A stretch of 64,000 nucleotides of DNA from Isoetes taiwanensis (lineage: Eukaryota; Streptophyta; Lycopodiopsida; Isoetales; Isoetaceae): assembly GCA_021234155.1 (NCBI GenBank), contig JAJEKV010000168.1, positions 553,352-617,351 on the forward strand. Direction: 5' to 3'. A program made the position numbers and the translations under genes. Under the pieces are notes generated by a model. That model saw only the letters and a list, made by a program, of their open reading frames with translations, made no database searches and was not told where the DNA came from. Each line of letters opens with the position of its first letter. The stretch's first letter is position 1. Below are positions 48,968 through 62,196 of the stretch, one piece after another.

Positions 48968-50086
48968 TCACCAACCACCATTGGAACTGCTTCTATAGCT
49001 TTTCCACATTCTTGCAAACCAGATACACCTTTTCATCCAGATTCTCCGAACAACTTCCGAGGAGTTGCGGACATATCTATATTTTGTTGTTGACCACCAA
49101 TGGGATATTCCTTCAAGACATCTACATCCAAAGATCTTCAAAGAAGGAAACCAACACTTTAACTCACCGCCATTCAAAAGCTCTAAGTTAAAGCGTGAGA
49201 AAAACTCCCCACTCTTCACTATTACCTCCTTAGGAAGACTCTGATCCATTGGTAATGCTACACGCATATACCACGAGCACCTCTAGAGGATTGAATGAGA
49301 TATATGCTTACCAATACCATTAGCAATAGAGATAAGGAACTTTGGAAGCAATAGATCCGGTGGCAAACCATGAATTTGAAACCAAAGAAGGCAAACATTG
49401 CTTTATAAGGATTATCAGCCAGAAAAGCCCGGTGAATAATCTTTGAAAAATGACACATGAGCCTCCTATTGAGAAAACACCTCTTGAAGTCAATCTATTA
49501 ACAGCGCTCATCGCAAACCCCAAAAAAAAAGAAATTATTGCCTAACACTTTGAAAGAATTAAAAGGTGCAATAGACATCCTTCTGAGCATAGAACCAATC
49601 CATCCAGTAATTTTAGTAGAATTAAAATAATTTCCAGCATAGTACCCAATTACAGAATGTGCCACCAGTTTAGCCACACACTTTCGATGCTCCAATTGAT
49701 CCACCGATAATCGTAATGCCACAAACTTTGTTTCCAGCAACAGTACCATTAAAGCCTTGAACAAAGTCCTCCACACAACCAGAATGCGAAAACTCCCCTT
49801 TCCTCTCTTTCAACACTTCAAAAAAATCCTGCTTATTACCCTGATCCAAGAAAGTAAGCGCTTCCTGCACACGTGAACTCTGATAATTATGAGCAAGATC
49901 TTTACGCACCCAACTACTGAAATGAGCATTCCTCAATCTGTTAACTGTGTCATTTGATCTCCAAGCATTTGGAGGATCTTGGCGAACAGGATTAGACCTC
50001 AAATCTACAAACCCATCATGATTACTTTCAGTAGCTTTAGGTGCCTCAAAGATCTCCGCTTCTCCACTGTAAAGCCTCAAAGACAT
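48968..50086 (-). pseudogene. L1 ORF1 (DUF4283-type RNA-binding protein)
   Basis: Frames 49670-50086 (start MSLRLYSGEAEIF), 49498-49776, 49258-49458 and 48968-49267. The last has LPMDQSLPKEVIVKSGEFF and FNLELL, the end of the DUF4283 region of plant L1 ORF1. The CCHC knuckle that should follow is missing or out of frame. ORF1 protein coats the element RNA. At least four shifts. Confidence 0.65.
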
Positions 50087-50090
50087 GGAA

Positions 50091-52304
<2,214 letters not shown>

Positions 52305-55300
52305 GTGGATTTAGAGCATCCATCTTTCAGTCTTGGCTTTGAAGATCGAGTTATAGATCCAGTAGTTGATATTTCTAGAAATGCTAGTGCTCTAGCTAGA
52401 AATGACGAAAATATCATGCCATATGTATCCCTTAATGATCAAGTAGCTGAGATTTCAAGAAATGCTCTTGTTCTACCTAGAATGGACAAAAATATCATGC
52501 CATCTGCAAGCAATCTGCCTTCCTTCTCAAATTCAGCAAAAGAAGGTAAGATTTTATATTACTTTGGTTGTTTTAGTGTTTTTGGGATGAAAATGATTGT
52601 GCTGATTTGTGATTTATACAGTCTATCATAAACAGCATGAAACAAATGTGACAAAGAAAGGGAAGAAGCGTCAGCAGGTAATTCTGATTTGTTTGTTTTA
52701 TTTTTTATGACATATATGATTGAATCCTCTCTCTCTTTTTGTTTTAGTTTGCTGAGCTTGACATAAATGCAATGGAAGTTGTGTGAAATGTGAACAAGAA
52801 TACTGTAAGATCTACAATATCTGTGGAGGAAAGGTGAGGTTATGAGCTTTTTGATATTGATATTTAGGATCTTAACTTTTTTCTAAATAACTCGTGCAGG
52901 TTTTATATGCCAGCAAGCTTGGCATTATAAATGTGGAAGAAAAATTGTAATATACGGGTCCTGATAAGTATCAACAACTTGGTCGTGAAATCAAGTTCTT
53001 TATTCATCAAGTGTGAAAAGAAGATGGTTCTTTATACTCTGGTATGCATAAATAAATGAAAGTGAATTCCTTAGTCATACATTTAACAGATTTTATTGTT
53101 TTTGTTAGGTGCAACGGTCAAAACAATGTTGTTTAGCTTTGGCCGCCTTATAAATGAAGCAAGGGAGGCTCAAATGAACATAACGGGAATAATTGAGGAG
53201 GCAGTTCATATTAAAAAACACCCATTTTTTAGGTGAGTATTTTTATATATAGATATCATTCATTTAGTAGTTATATTATCTTCTTTGTAGTTGATTAATA
53301 ACTAAGTTTGTAATAAATTATCAGTTCGTAGTTGATTAGCAGTAGATTATCATTCAACTTGGTAAGTCTACTATCTTACACGATTCTCTACTTTCTGATT
53401 TTTTATGCAGGGAGGCATGGTTGGCAGAAGATGTCTATATTACAAGCAAAAAATGTGCCAAGGCCTCATGCGGAGAAAAAACTCACAGATGAGATAGTTA
53501 TGAAATTTCTAAACGACAAGCATTTTGCACCAAATTATGGTAAAGGACTGTGACATTCCAGGGGAATATACGCTATAAATACGTATATTCCTGGACCCGT
53601 CACTATACAAGTCTACCCATGTAGCCTTGTATACCTTAGGAAGTGGCAAGGGGTGCACATCTAAGTTAATTGTTTAACTTAGATAACCTTAGGATAAGAC
53701 CCATTTCCACATGGCCTTATCCTATTGGGCAACCGCCACACGGCCCATCCTATTGGTGCCACGTGGCATCCCATGTGGACCCTAACTTATATTAGGCTAA
53801 ACCCTAACCCTAGACCTCTTTTCCTGACCTTAGCACCCTGAGACTCATCTACGCACTCGAAACTCTGTTTCGAGAACCGTTTGCTGTGGCATAGGCTAGT
53901 GCAGCAGCCCCCGGAGTGTGGATTCGATCTTGGATGCAGCTTCGACCAATTCGAAGACCATGGAGACGTCTGGATTGGGACGGAGTGCTTCTGGAGCAGG
54001 TATGTGGAGTAGTGCTCATGGTAGATCATCTGGAAGTTAGCACTCCAGATGGGTTAGTATTTCGTAGCTAGAGTAGAGCCACCCTAGATTCCTTATTCAA
54101 CATCTTGAACCCTAATCAAGGAACCCTAACTGTAAGTTAGTTATGTATGATTAGGTTAAGATGTTCTTATGATTATTCTCATGATATGATGTTATGTGAT
54201 GTTGGTTGATCATGTTTGCTCCTCTTGTATTGGGAAGGGGGGTAGAGACCTAGAGCCATATGTAGTATGCTCCTAGTTTAGACCCCTTAGTTCCTATTAT
54301 TATGTGGCCTGTGTATAGGAGCCCACCGGGCTATTGGGACTATGATGTGACTCAAAGACTACACAACGGGCTAGAGGCAATACGGAGAGAGGATCCTTGC
54401 CGAAGCGCGGCTACCGGGGATCCCATAGCGGGCTAGGCCTATGGTCGGGTCACTTTATGTGGGTCGCATGGGTCCGACACCTCTGGGCAATGGTGTCGCC
54501 ACGCCTCCGGGGAGTTGCAAGTGTCGGCTTGGCCCTGTTTTGGGGGTTAAGTCGCACGTGTGTGTGTCGCCACGATTCTCTAGCTGCCCAGTGGAGCCTC
54601 TAGACCACGGGAAGGGGAGATGCAACCCTTCCCCTCCTCAACGGACTTGAGAGATGCAACCTGGAGTAGTCCTGATGGGTGATGCCATGGGATTGCGTAT
54701 CCGAAAGGCTAGAGTCACGCCAGAGCCCGATCTAGCTCATTCTACAAAGTATGCACAGGAGGAGCGGATGGAGTGGTCAACCCTAGCCATTGTCTATAGC
54801 CAGCCCTGCCATTGTTATGACTCGGTCTGCTCTATCTTGAGGCCTAGCCAGTCACTCATCCTCCTTATGAGTCAGAGCCATGGGTAGGAGCTCTCATGTT
54901 TTATGGTATATGATTATCTTCTTTGTGGTTATAGATATGTGGATGGGCTACCCTTCGAGGTAGCATGATGTATTGCTATTGCTAGTTCTGACGTTGTTTA
55001 TGCTTCCGCTGTGATAGGAGCCCATAGGGGAAGGGCATGCAAGACACCTTCATGTCCCCTTCCCCAAGACCGAGTCACCTCGTGAGTGCGGAAAGACTGA
55101 GGGCCCGTGGTCGTCAAGGACCGGATGGGGGATTTCCTCATGAGTGTACAAATAGGGCATCGTATATTTAGTAGGGAGCGCCACAAGGACTTTCAAGGCA
55201 AGTCCAATCAGATTGTGCAAGAAATTTCTTCATTCGAGTTCAGAAAGAGTCATGGAAATTAATGTACAATGACTTTAAGTTTTTGAGGATGCTCATGGCC

Positions 55301-56326
55301 GCTACATTGAGTAAGTATTTTGTGTTTTTCTTTTTAATGGCCACGTAATTCTTTTTTGAAAGTGTTCTTGATATCTCTGATTCCTCCAACGCTAAGAAGC
55401 AAGACTCATCACCCTGATTTGGACCATTGTGATGAAGCCACGAAAAGAAATCCAGTGAAGGTGTATGAGTTTATTAACAAGGATTTGTATGAAACATTTG
55501 TTGAATATTACAAGAAGTTATCTCCATTTAAAGATGATGAGGATGTTGACAAATGACACTTATTTCTTGCTATTATCAACCAACCTGCCAGTGATGATGT
55601 ATGGTACCAGCGGAAAAATCTTGGAATCCATAATCTTGGGCTGCTTGGAAATGTTTGTACGAAGATTGCAGGTATTTTGTAGTGTCCCTTTTTGTCTTAC
55701 TACTCTTGGACATATTTTTTACTGACTTTTGTTGTTTTTTTTAGGTTTTCCAGTAACAAATAATGACTTGCGTCATTATGGTATTTCTCGTGGCTGTATC
55801 ATGGGAATTCCACATGAATACTTAAAGGATTTCACAGGACATAGCAGAACAGAGACCTTAAAAAAATATGATAGAAGTGGAGATGTTCAAATGAGAGCTA
55901 TGCAGCAAGCTCTAGTTCTTGGTGGAAGAACTGAAAGTTACGAAGAGTCTTTGAAGAAGATGAGGCAACTAGATGAGGAGGTTGTGAAGAAGAAGGTATG
56001 TAGTTACAGTATATTATTGGTTTGGGAATCTTTTCTTATAATTATGCATGTAGGTTCACCAAAATAACACTGCTACGATTACTCAAGATGACACTGCTGC
56101 ATTTGACCAAGGAAACAGTACTGCAGCACCTCCAAACCAAGGAAACAGTGTTGTACCACCTCCAAATGTGATCAATTTAGCAGCTGCAGTAGTGGACACG
56201 CCTTCAAAAGTAAATGCTGATAAGGTAAACAATGGTTCTATAGAAAATAATGCAACAATCATTCCTCAAATTCTAGTGGTTGAAAACTACTCTGGAAAAG
56301 CCCATAGTGTGCTGAATTTCGGTTAA
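52305..56326 (+). pseudogene. Crypton/DUF3504-type tyrosine recombinase gene, broken
   Basis: Exons with GT-AG borders: 52305-52545, 52622-52677, 52748-52833, 52900-53041, 53109-53232, 53411-53548, about 55122-55310, 55363-55671, 55745-55995 and 56054-56326. The first codes two SRNA..L.R.D.NIMP repeats. The DUF3504 order follows: KEDGSLYSGATVKTMLFSFG (core-binding part), ILQAKNVPRPHAEKKLTDE, catalytic-Arg block RERHKD (55173-55190), NPVKVYEF, VWYQRKNLGIHNLG, box II NNDLRHYG (Arg 55771-55773), GHS (His 55840-55842) and Tyr in LKKYDR (55867-55869). An Asn/Gln-rich tail ends at 56326. Such proteins recombine DNA through a Tyr-DNA link. Breaks: stops at 52784, 55554 and two in exon 4, shifts, and a solo LTR at 53549. 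It was either an intron-bearing transposon gene or a domesticated one. Confidence 0.75.
53549..55116 (+). mobile_element. Solo LTR (1,568 bp) with 5-bp target duplication
   Basis: Starts TGTGACATTCC, ends GGTCGTCA, and is flanked by AGGAC at 53544-53548 and 55117-55121. Near its start is a near-perfect hairpin (53558-53594, CCAGG..GAATATACG against CGTATATTCCTGG). The recombinase gene resumes directly after the right AGGAC. No internal retroviral-type genes remain, so two LTRs recombined to one. The LTR family is not identified; Ty3/gypsy is a guess from length. Frames inside (54397-54603, 54654-54887) are chance. Confidence 0.85.
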
Positions 56327-56618
56327 GATGCAGCTCAATGTGCAGCCAATGTTTTACAGAAGTTACAGAATGTTGATGCCAAAAGACATCTACTTTTAAT
56401 AGGTTGCAACATTAATAACTTTAGCTGTTAGGCCTATGGATTGAAGCTACTACAGATTTTAAATTGTATATAATTGATACTGATTACATGTTGATAATGA
56501 TTACATGTTTTAACATGTTTTAAATTGTGAATGCTGGTTAAGCGAAATCTTGGGCCAATCTTAGTTTCAATATAAATTTACATTGTTTCTTCAAGTATTT
56601 AATTGTCTTGATATTGAA

Positions 56619-56671
56619 CCAGTACTGATTATCAGTACTGGAGGAGTACTGATAACTAATTATCAGTACTC
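56619..56671. repeat. Two adjacent perfect hairpins sharing AGTACTGAT
   Basis: Hairpin 1: CCAGTACTGA, TTA, TCAGTACTGG (56619-56641). Hairpin 2: GAGTACTGATAA, CTAA, TTATCAGTACTC (56644-56671). The two share the core AGTACTGAT, so AGTACTGA or its complement occurs four times in 53 bp and alternative cross-pairing is possible. Confidence 0.95.
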
Positions 56672-57216
56672 TTCTAGTAACGATACGCAAAAAAAAAAAG
56701 GACTCTCCCTTTCGATACAAGAGTCCGATAAGGTTTTTTACCTCTATGTCATACCGCTACTCTCTTTTGATTCCATGCATCAGGCTTTATTCCATGCCTC
56801 AAGCTCATGCACCTGCATTTTCGTGGTCGGCTCTGATCTTATTTATAATTTGCATGGAACAGTCTTGCATCTGGTGAATAAATTATGCACCTCATAGCAG
56901 AAGTTATATCATGCCAACAAATTTTAAATAGTAAACTACCTGTTGTTCTGAAGGAGAGGTAGCTGACAGGAATAATATGATATGATAAGGGTTTGTAGCA
57001 GGTTGGCTTCATAATGCCAATGTACTATTGGAACAAAGAACAAGAAGCTTTTGGTCATGATTCGCGCATAGTTGCACCGGATCATGTTCCTATGCTGCAA
57101 CGGAATGGAACAAACGGCGGAACGAAACAGGTTCCAAAATAGTAAGTGAAACAAAATTTTAATATCATATACATTATACATTATATTACCAGTTAAAGTC
57201 TGACCTAGCTTACATT

Positions 57217-57263
57217 AGTAGGTAGGAGCAGCATAATATCAGTAGGTAGGAGCAGCATAATAT
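57217..57263 (+). repeat. 24-bp tandem duplication
   Basis: AGTAGGTAGGAGCAGCATAA followed by TAT occurs twice, exactly, at 57217-57239 and 57241-57263. Confidence 0.95.
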
Positions 57264-57387
57264 GTTGATACATTAGGAAAAAAGTTTGATAACTAGAGTC
57301 GTTAGTTAGATATTAGTTACAAAATTTTAGAACTTGATGCCATCATTTATCATCTTCGAAATCAGATTCTTCATCTTCTTCTGACAC

Positions 57388-57672
57388 TCACACATCTTTT
57401 TCTTCAGTTTCATCATCTGCTGCTTCTTGCATCTCGAAATGGTCATCATTATTGTCCTTTTCTTCGCCTCTTAATCCGATATGCGTATCCTCAATATCTA
57501 CTACAACAGTAGATGAAGAAGCTACATCACATGCACGTGATCGTGATCTAGTGTGACGAACATCTGCCTCCATTTCATTATATGAAAGAGAATACACATC
57601 TCTATCTGCTGGGCTAATTATACGAAGCTTATCAGTAGCAGTTTTCGTTATATCAATCTTGTCAATATTAAC
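57388..57672 (-). pseudogene. hAT transposase C-terminal tail, copy B
   Basis: The minus frame reads VNIDKIDITKTATDKLRIIS, then a highly acidic stretch (EEKDNNDDHFEMQEAADDET) to a stop at 57388. This suits the acidic end that follows the dimerisation domain of hAT transposases. The rest of that domain lies at 60952-62196, beyond the LINE, in the same orientation. I infer that the two were contiguous before the LINE inserted. Confidence 0.6.
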
Positions 57673-60600
57673 TTGGTTTGCATTGGTTCGTGTGCATAAT
57701 GCCAGTGGCAACCCTCTTTTTCTGGCCGCCTGTTATTTCCCTCACGCAGAGAACACCTTCTATCGCAGCCACCCCGATGCGGATAGGATGGACCCTTACG
57801 TCGATCTATATGATGACATACAGCAGCACCAGCAGTTGGGTAGGGTCGTCCTTCTTGGAGACTTCAATGCACGGACAGGAGTAGAGCAGCCCATGCGACT
57901 TGACCCCCTCGCTGACGATGTCCTGCGCAGCCTCGCCCCTTGAAGCAAACCCGGGCGCGAGGATCGATGACGCCTGTGTCACTCGCTTTGGCGCATTGCT
58001 TGTTCTCCGCTATGTGCTATTTTTGACTTGGTAATTTGCAATGGCTCACCGCGGTGGCCTGATTCACGCAAGTGCACATGCGATGGACAATCGGGGAGGG
58101 TCTAGTGTGGTAGACTATGTGTTCGTAGTTGCGCGAAGATATGCATCTCGCGTCGGTCGTTTCCTGCGGGCACGTGACGGTCGGGATGAGAAGGTCGACT
58201 CGGATCACCTCCCACTTTATTTGGACTTGGTTTGGCAAGCCGCCGAGAGCCCCCACTATGCCAGCCCCTCGCCGTCCTCGGTTGAGACTAGATTATAAGC
58301 GTGGCAGAGGACTACGCCGAGATGCTCATGGACGCCCCCCCGCAATTCTCCCAAGGACCTCCACACTAGAGCAAAGGGGCGCAACCGGTGACTTTGCTAT
58401 TACGGATGCGTGGACGATGCTTTGCTGGACCCCCCTCCCCGCTGGGCCGCCGTGGTCGACAACATTCCCGCGTAGAATCATGGTTTGATGCGAGTGTAAA
58501 GAACGCAAGCCGCAGCTCCGCCACATTCGGATCCGTGTACCCGCTTGCGAGGCCACCACACGATACCGTGCCCATCCTGGCGAGACAAAGGCGCCGTACC
58601 TTGCCAAGCATCGTGGGGGAGAGATGTTTGGCCTGGCCGGACACTCATCCTCGAACCTTTTAGCGCAGAGTGCTTCAAGGCCATGACCTACGGGGACATC
58701 ACACCCGAGGCGGTGGGGGAATAGCTATTTGCAGACTCTATGACCCGCCCGGGGCAGCGACGCCCATACCTCCACAGGATGGCCCCCCATTGGTTCTCGT
58801 GGAGGAGGATGTTGAGGAGGGCCTGCAACGGCTGGCCAATGGGAAGGCAGCTGACCTCGATGGTATGCAGGCCGAGTTACTCAAATGGGCAGGGCAGCCG
58901 CTTGTGCCGGTCCTCACTACCCTGTTCAACAGAGCATTGCAGGAAGGTCTCCCCCGACAATGGACCACAAGCAGGGTTGTTCCCATTCACAAGGCGGGCG
59001 ACCCACACTGTCCGGCCAACTACCGGACAATCATGGTCAGCTCAGTATTTGCCAAACCGCTATCGGGCATTCTCGAAGCGGCAGCTTGACCCGCCGGGTA
59101 GAGGCGGATGTGCGAGCCCTCACACAAAGGCTGCTTTTAGACCCCGCCACTCAACGATTGACCATATCTTTACACCGGGCGAATTTGAAGACAAATGGAA
59201 TCATCTAAGCGGGACTTGTATTGTCGCTTTTGTGGACTTCGAAGGCTTTTGATACGGTTCCCCGGAAAAGCCGTGGGCTAGGATCAAGGCCAACCGGGGC
59301 TCCGCTCCCCTCGTAGAATGCCATATACAAAGTTGTATGAGAGTTGTTTTTGGCGAGGATGCACCGGACGGGACCAAGCATTCACCAAGAGTATCGGTCC
59401 CAAGCAGTGGTTGCCCCTCTCGCCAACACTTTTTGGCCTCTACATTGATCGCTTAGAGCCCCGGCTTATCGAGCATGGGGGATGGTATACAGCTTTTTGC
59501 ACCAGGTCATCCGGCCACCATCTATGCGACGATGTTGGCCTGTTGGCCCACACCCCGCCAGCTATGCGGTCTCACCCGATGCCCTAGACACATTTTGTCG
59601 GGGCCGACATGCTTGGCGTGAATCGCCAAGACCGGTGGTTCTCATATCCTCTTCACGCCACCCCATGCCTCATGCACTCACATATCGGGGCAGCCGCTGT
59701 GGACGCCACGCCCACCTACAAGTATCTAGGGGTGGAGTTCCCCTCCCTCGCTCTGGCTGGGAGCCGCCTATCCGCTATGGGTGACAAGGTGGGAAGCGCT
59801 TTATGCCATGCACAAATAACACCACCAGTGAGCTCTATGATTGGGGCCATCAGTCACATCTGCTCTCGCAATCGGGTCGAACACGTCCTTCGTATGGGAT
59901 CGAGGTTTGGGGCCCTACTGCCTCTTTGGCTTACATGGAATGACTTGGAGCAGGTGCGTAAGGCATTTTTGGCACGGGCACTTGGGGTGAAACCTTCAGC
60001 CTCCCTATCGGTTCTGGCACATCTAAACCGATACTTGCCACTTCAAGGGCAGCCCTTTGATAGACACACATCGCCTATTTTTAGAAGGTGGTTACTATGG
60101 GTGATGCTCGGCTCCCGCGACTTGGCTTACAATTGTGACAATGAGTCCGCGCAGCGGGCTTAGGGCCCGTTGGAGGGTAAGAGAGATTAGTGGTTCGCCC
60201 GGATGGAACGTCGGCAGGAGCAATGTATGCGTCGCGTGGACCAAATGACGATCGTGGCGGATAACCGGGGGAGTACCTAGACGTTTGTTTCCTTGGCAAG
60301 CTCTGGGACCCCCGCGCTCTAGAGCAGGTCAAAACGGCTCATTACAAGGAGCACATCAACCCCAGAAGTTAGCGGGGCCCACAGACTCTACTGCGTTCCC
60401 ACCGCTCAAAAAGCGCAGACTCATTGCCTCCATTCGCGACGGTGCCCACCATCTTCGCATCGAGACGCAGGCGGTGGATTGGGGAGCCCCGCCGACGTGC
60501 TCTGTCGGTATTGTCAAACGGGTGCCATTGAGGATGAGTCTCACACTTTCCGAGTTGCCCAAATGCTCGGATCCGGGCCAGATATGCCCCATTAGTGCGG

Positions 60601-60923
60601 CCGGACTTGCCCTTACATTTGCTGATGAACACACCGCCAGTACGTGCCCTGGGGTCATACATTCAGGAGGTACTGGACCTGCGAGGTCACCTTTGCCCCT
60701 TTGGGCTGTTTCGATTAGGCATCGCGGGTGCGGTGCATGACCAGATATATTTGGGTGTTTTACGCATTTCATAAATGTTAGTTTGTCACAGGCTGATTGC
60801 TGCCACGGTTTTTCCCTCGAAAACCCTTCGGGGCGGGGGTTTTTTAATCCGGGCAGTAATCTGCTTGCTGCGTTTTTGTATTGGGTCCCATAGACCGATT
60901 GGTCTCCGTGGACGATAAAAGTA
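57673..60923 (+). mobile_element. Non-LTR retrotransposon (LINE), copy B, 5' truncated
   Basis: Begins inside the endonuclease: VRVHNASGNPLFLAACYFPH, then GDFNAR (about 57855-57875). The RT part has PLVLVEEDVEEGLQRLANGK...DLDG, LLKWAGQPLVPVLTTLFNRA, VVPIHKAGDP and NYRTIM (58790-59030), a shifted motif A (VAFVDFE, 59220-59240), PLSPTLFGLYIDRLEP (59415-59465) and a shifted motif C (DDVGLLAHTP, 59528-59560). Further on are YKYLGVEFPSL (59715) and a C-terminal CRYCQTG.IEDESH zinc-binding motif (about 60500-60545). Endonuclease and RT make target-primed insertion. Most of the 5' end is missing and at least six shifts are present. The sequence is GC-rich against AT-rich neighbours. Clade not assigned. 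Confidence 0.9.
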
Positions 60924-60951
60924 CCTTCCTTCCTTCCTTCCTTCCTTCCTT
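60924..60951 (+). repeat. (TTCC)n tail of LINE copy B
   Basis: CTTCC repeats that end the LINE and abut hAT coding sequence on the minus strand (RLIYCRENLKLVDKYK). Equivalent to 3054-3085. Confidence 0.85.
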
Positions 60952-62196
60952 ATACTTATCCACTAATTTCAGATTTTCTCTGCAATATATAAGCCTCTCA
61001 AGTTGAAGTAAACTTAGCTTGTTGCGCTTCTTAGTTTGTATCACTGAATAAGAGCTCCAATTCCTTTCACATGGGCCAGAAGAACAAGCTTGAGATAAGA
61101 TTCGCAATGCTAATTTCTGCAAGTCAGAAGTAGACAACCCATAAGATTCCCACCACACAATAGGCTTCAACATGTCTCTCTTTTTGCTGCTGCAGGAATA
61201 GCGAACAAGCCCAAGTTGTTCCGAAATATATGTAGCTGCTCATTAAGTCTTTCTTGCGTGTTACTTTCAATAAATACCTGTGTAATATACTCATGTCATC
61301 CTTTGTTAAGCTCAACATCTGCAAATTGCACATCAGATTGCCATAAAAGGTGTGGAATATGAGCTATAGCATGTATTGGCCCATCTTGTTTTTATAATCT
61401 GCTTGATAGCTTCAATGCGGATGGAATCAAGAGTTCGATGAGTTTTCCGAAATTCATCCAATGCCTCATTAATTCTCTCCATAAACTCATAAATCAGATC
61501 AAGTGTGCTGCCTTTCATATCAGTATTGCACAAAACAGTATAGATTGGAGATAACCCTTTCACAATGGCCTCCATTTCATCCCAGAAATTTATATCATAA
61601 CACCATTTTTGTGTTCTTAGCGCATCAGGCTCCTGATGCCCAACCCATGCTTTCCATAAATCTGACACGACAATCCTAATTAGATGTTCACGAACATGTA
61701 ACAATCTTTCAAGCATAATGAATTGATAACCAAATCTTGTACTTGATGCCCGCAAGATGGTTTTGAATGGCAAAAATTCATTAATTGACCAGATCGTTCA
61801 ATCACACTACTTACCCAAGGAATCTTTCCAATATCTTCAATAACTAGGTCCAAGGATTGGCTTGCATAAGGCGTCCAGAAGATGGTTGAGTACTCTTTCT
61901 CAAGATGCTTAAGTCTCGTGCTCTTGCAATTAGATCCATTATCAGTTATAACATGGACTACATTTGTTGCTTCAATCTTCTTTGAAGATGAATCTGCCAA
62001 TAATTTTTAGACCAGCCTTTGAGCAGTTTGCTGCACGATGAAAAACAGTGCTCATGCAACTAAAGATCATGATGTTCATGACATGCCTACGTCTTCGATC
62101 TGTCCATCCATCTGTAATAATGGAACAGCCATACTTAGCTGTTGCCTGGCTATAGCAGGCAACATGTACAAGGCTCCTGAGCAATATCACAGGCAA
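60952..62196 (-). pseudogene. hAT transposase, middle and dimerisation domain, copy B
   Basis: Minus frames in order: 61972-62196 with IITDGWTD and HVMNIMIFSCMST (start of the RNase H-like catalytic core); 61680-62000 with VVHVITDNGSNCKS and FWTPYASQSLDLVIEDIGKI; 61333-61773 with TRFGYQFIMLERLL and RTQKWCYDINFWDEMEAIVK; 60952-61173 with CERNWSSYSVIQTKKRN, the hAT dimerisation signature. The BED zinc finger that should come first is not found above 62200. One to two base shifts separate the pieces. After LVDKYK the frame runs into the LINE tail; its natural continuation is at 57388-57672. Confidence 0.85.

Larger units (their letters stand above)
44204..50090 (-). mobile_element. L1-type LINE with poly(A) tail
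   Basis: A 17-base T run (44204-44220) is the 3' poly(A) of a minus-strand insertion. Reading away from it are RT/zf-RVT remnants, an APE endonuclease and a DUF4283-type ORF1 ending at a start codon at 50086. The layout (ORF1 DUF4283, then APE, RT, zinc-binding C-terminus, poly(A)) is that of plant L1. The 5' end may extend past 50090. A GTTGAAAA at about 51826 matches the 3' flank GTTGAAAATG, but this is too short to prove a target duplication. The element carries a CACTA-like insertion at 44513-45179. Confidence 0.85.
56327..57387. other. 3' flank of the recombinase gene
   Basis: No gene. It contains the two ACTGATAA hairpins (56619-56671), a short A run at 56688-56699 and a 24-bp tandem duplication (57217-57263). 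56700-57180 has only short frames without domains. Confidence 0.3.

Noticed and set aside
54397-54887. Arg/Gly-rich ORFs inside the solo LTR
   Set aside because: They lie wholly in LTR sequence, overlap in several frames and have no domain.
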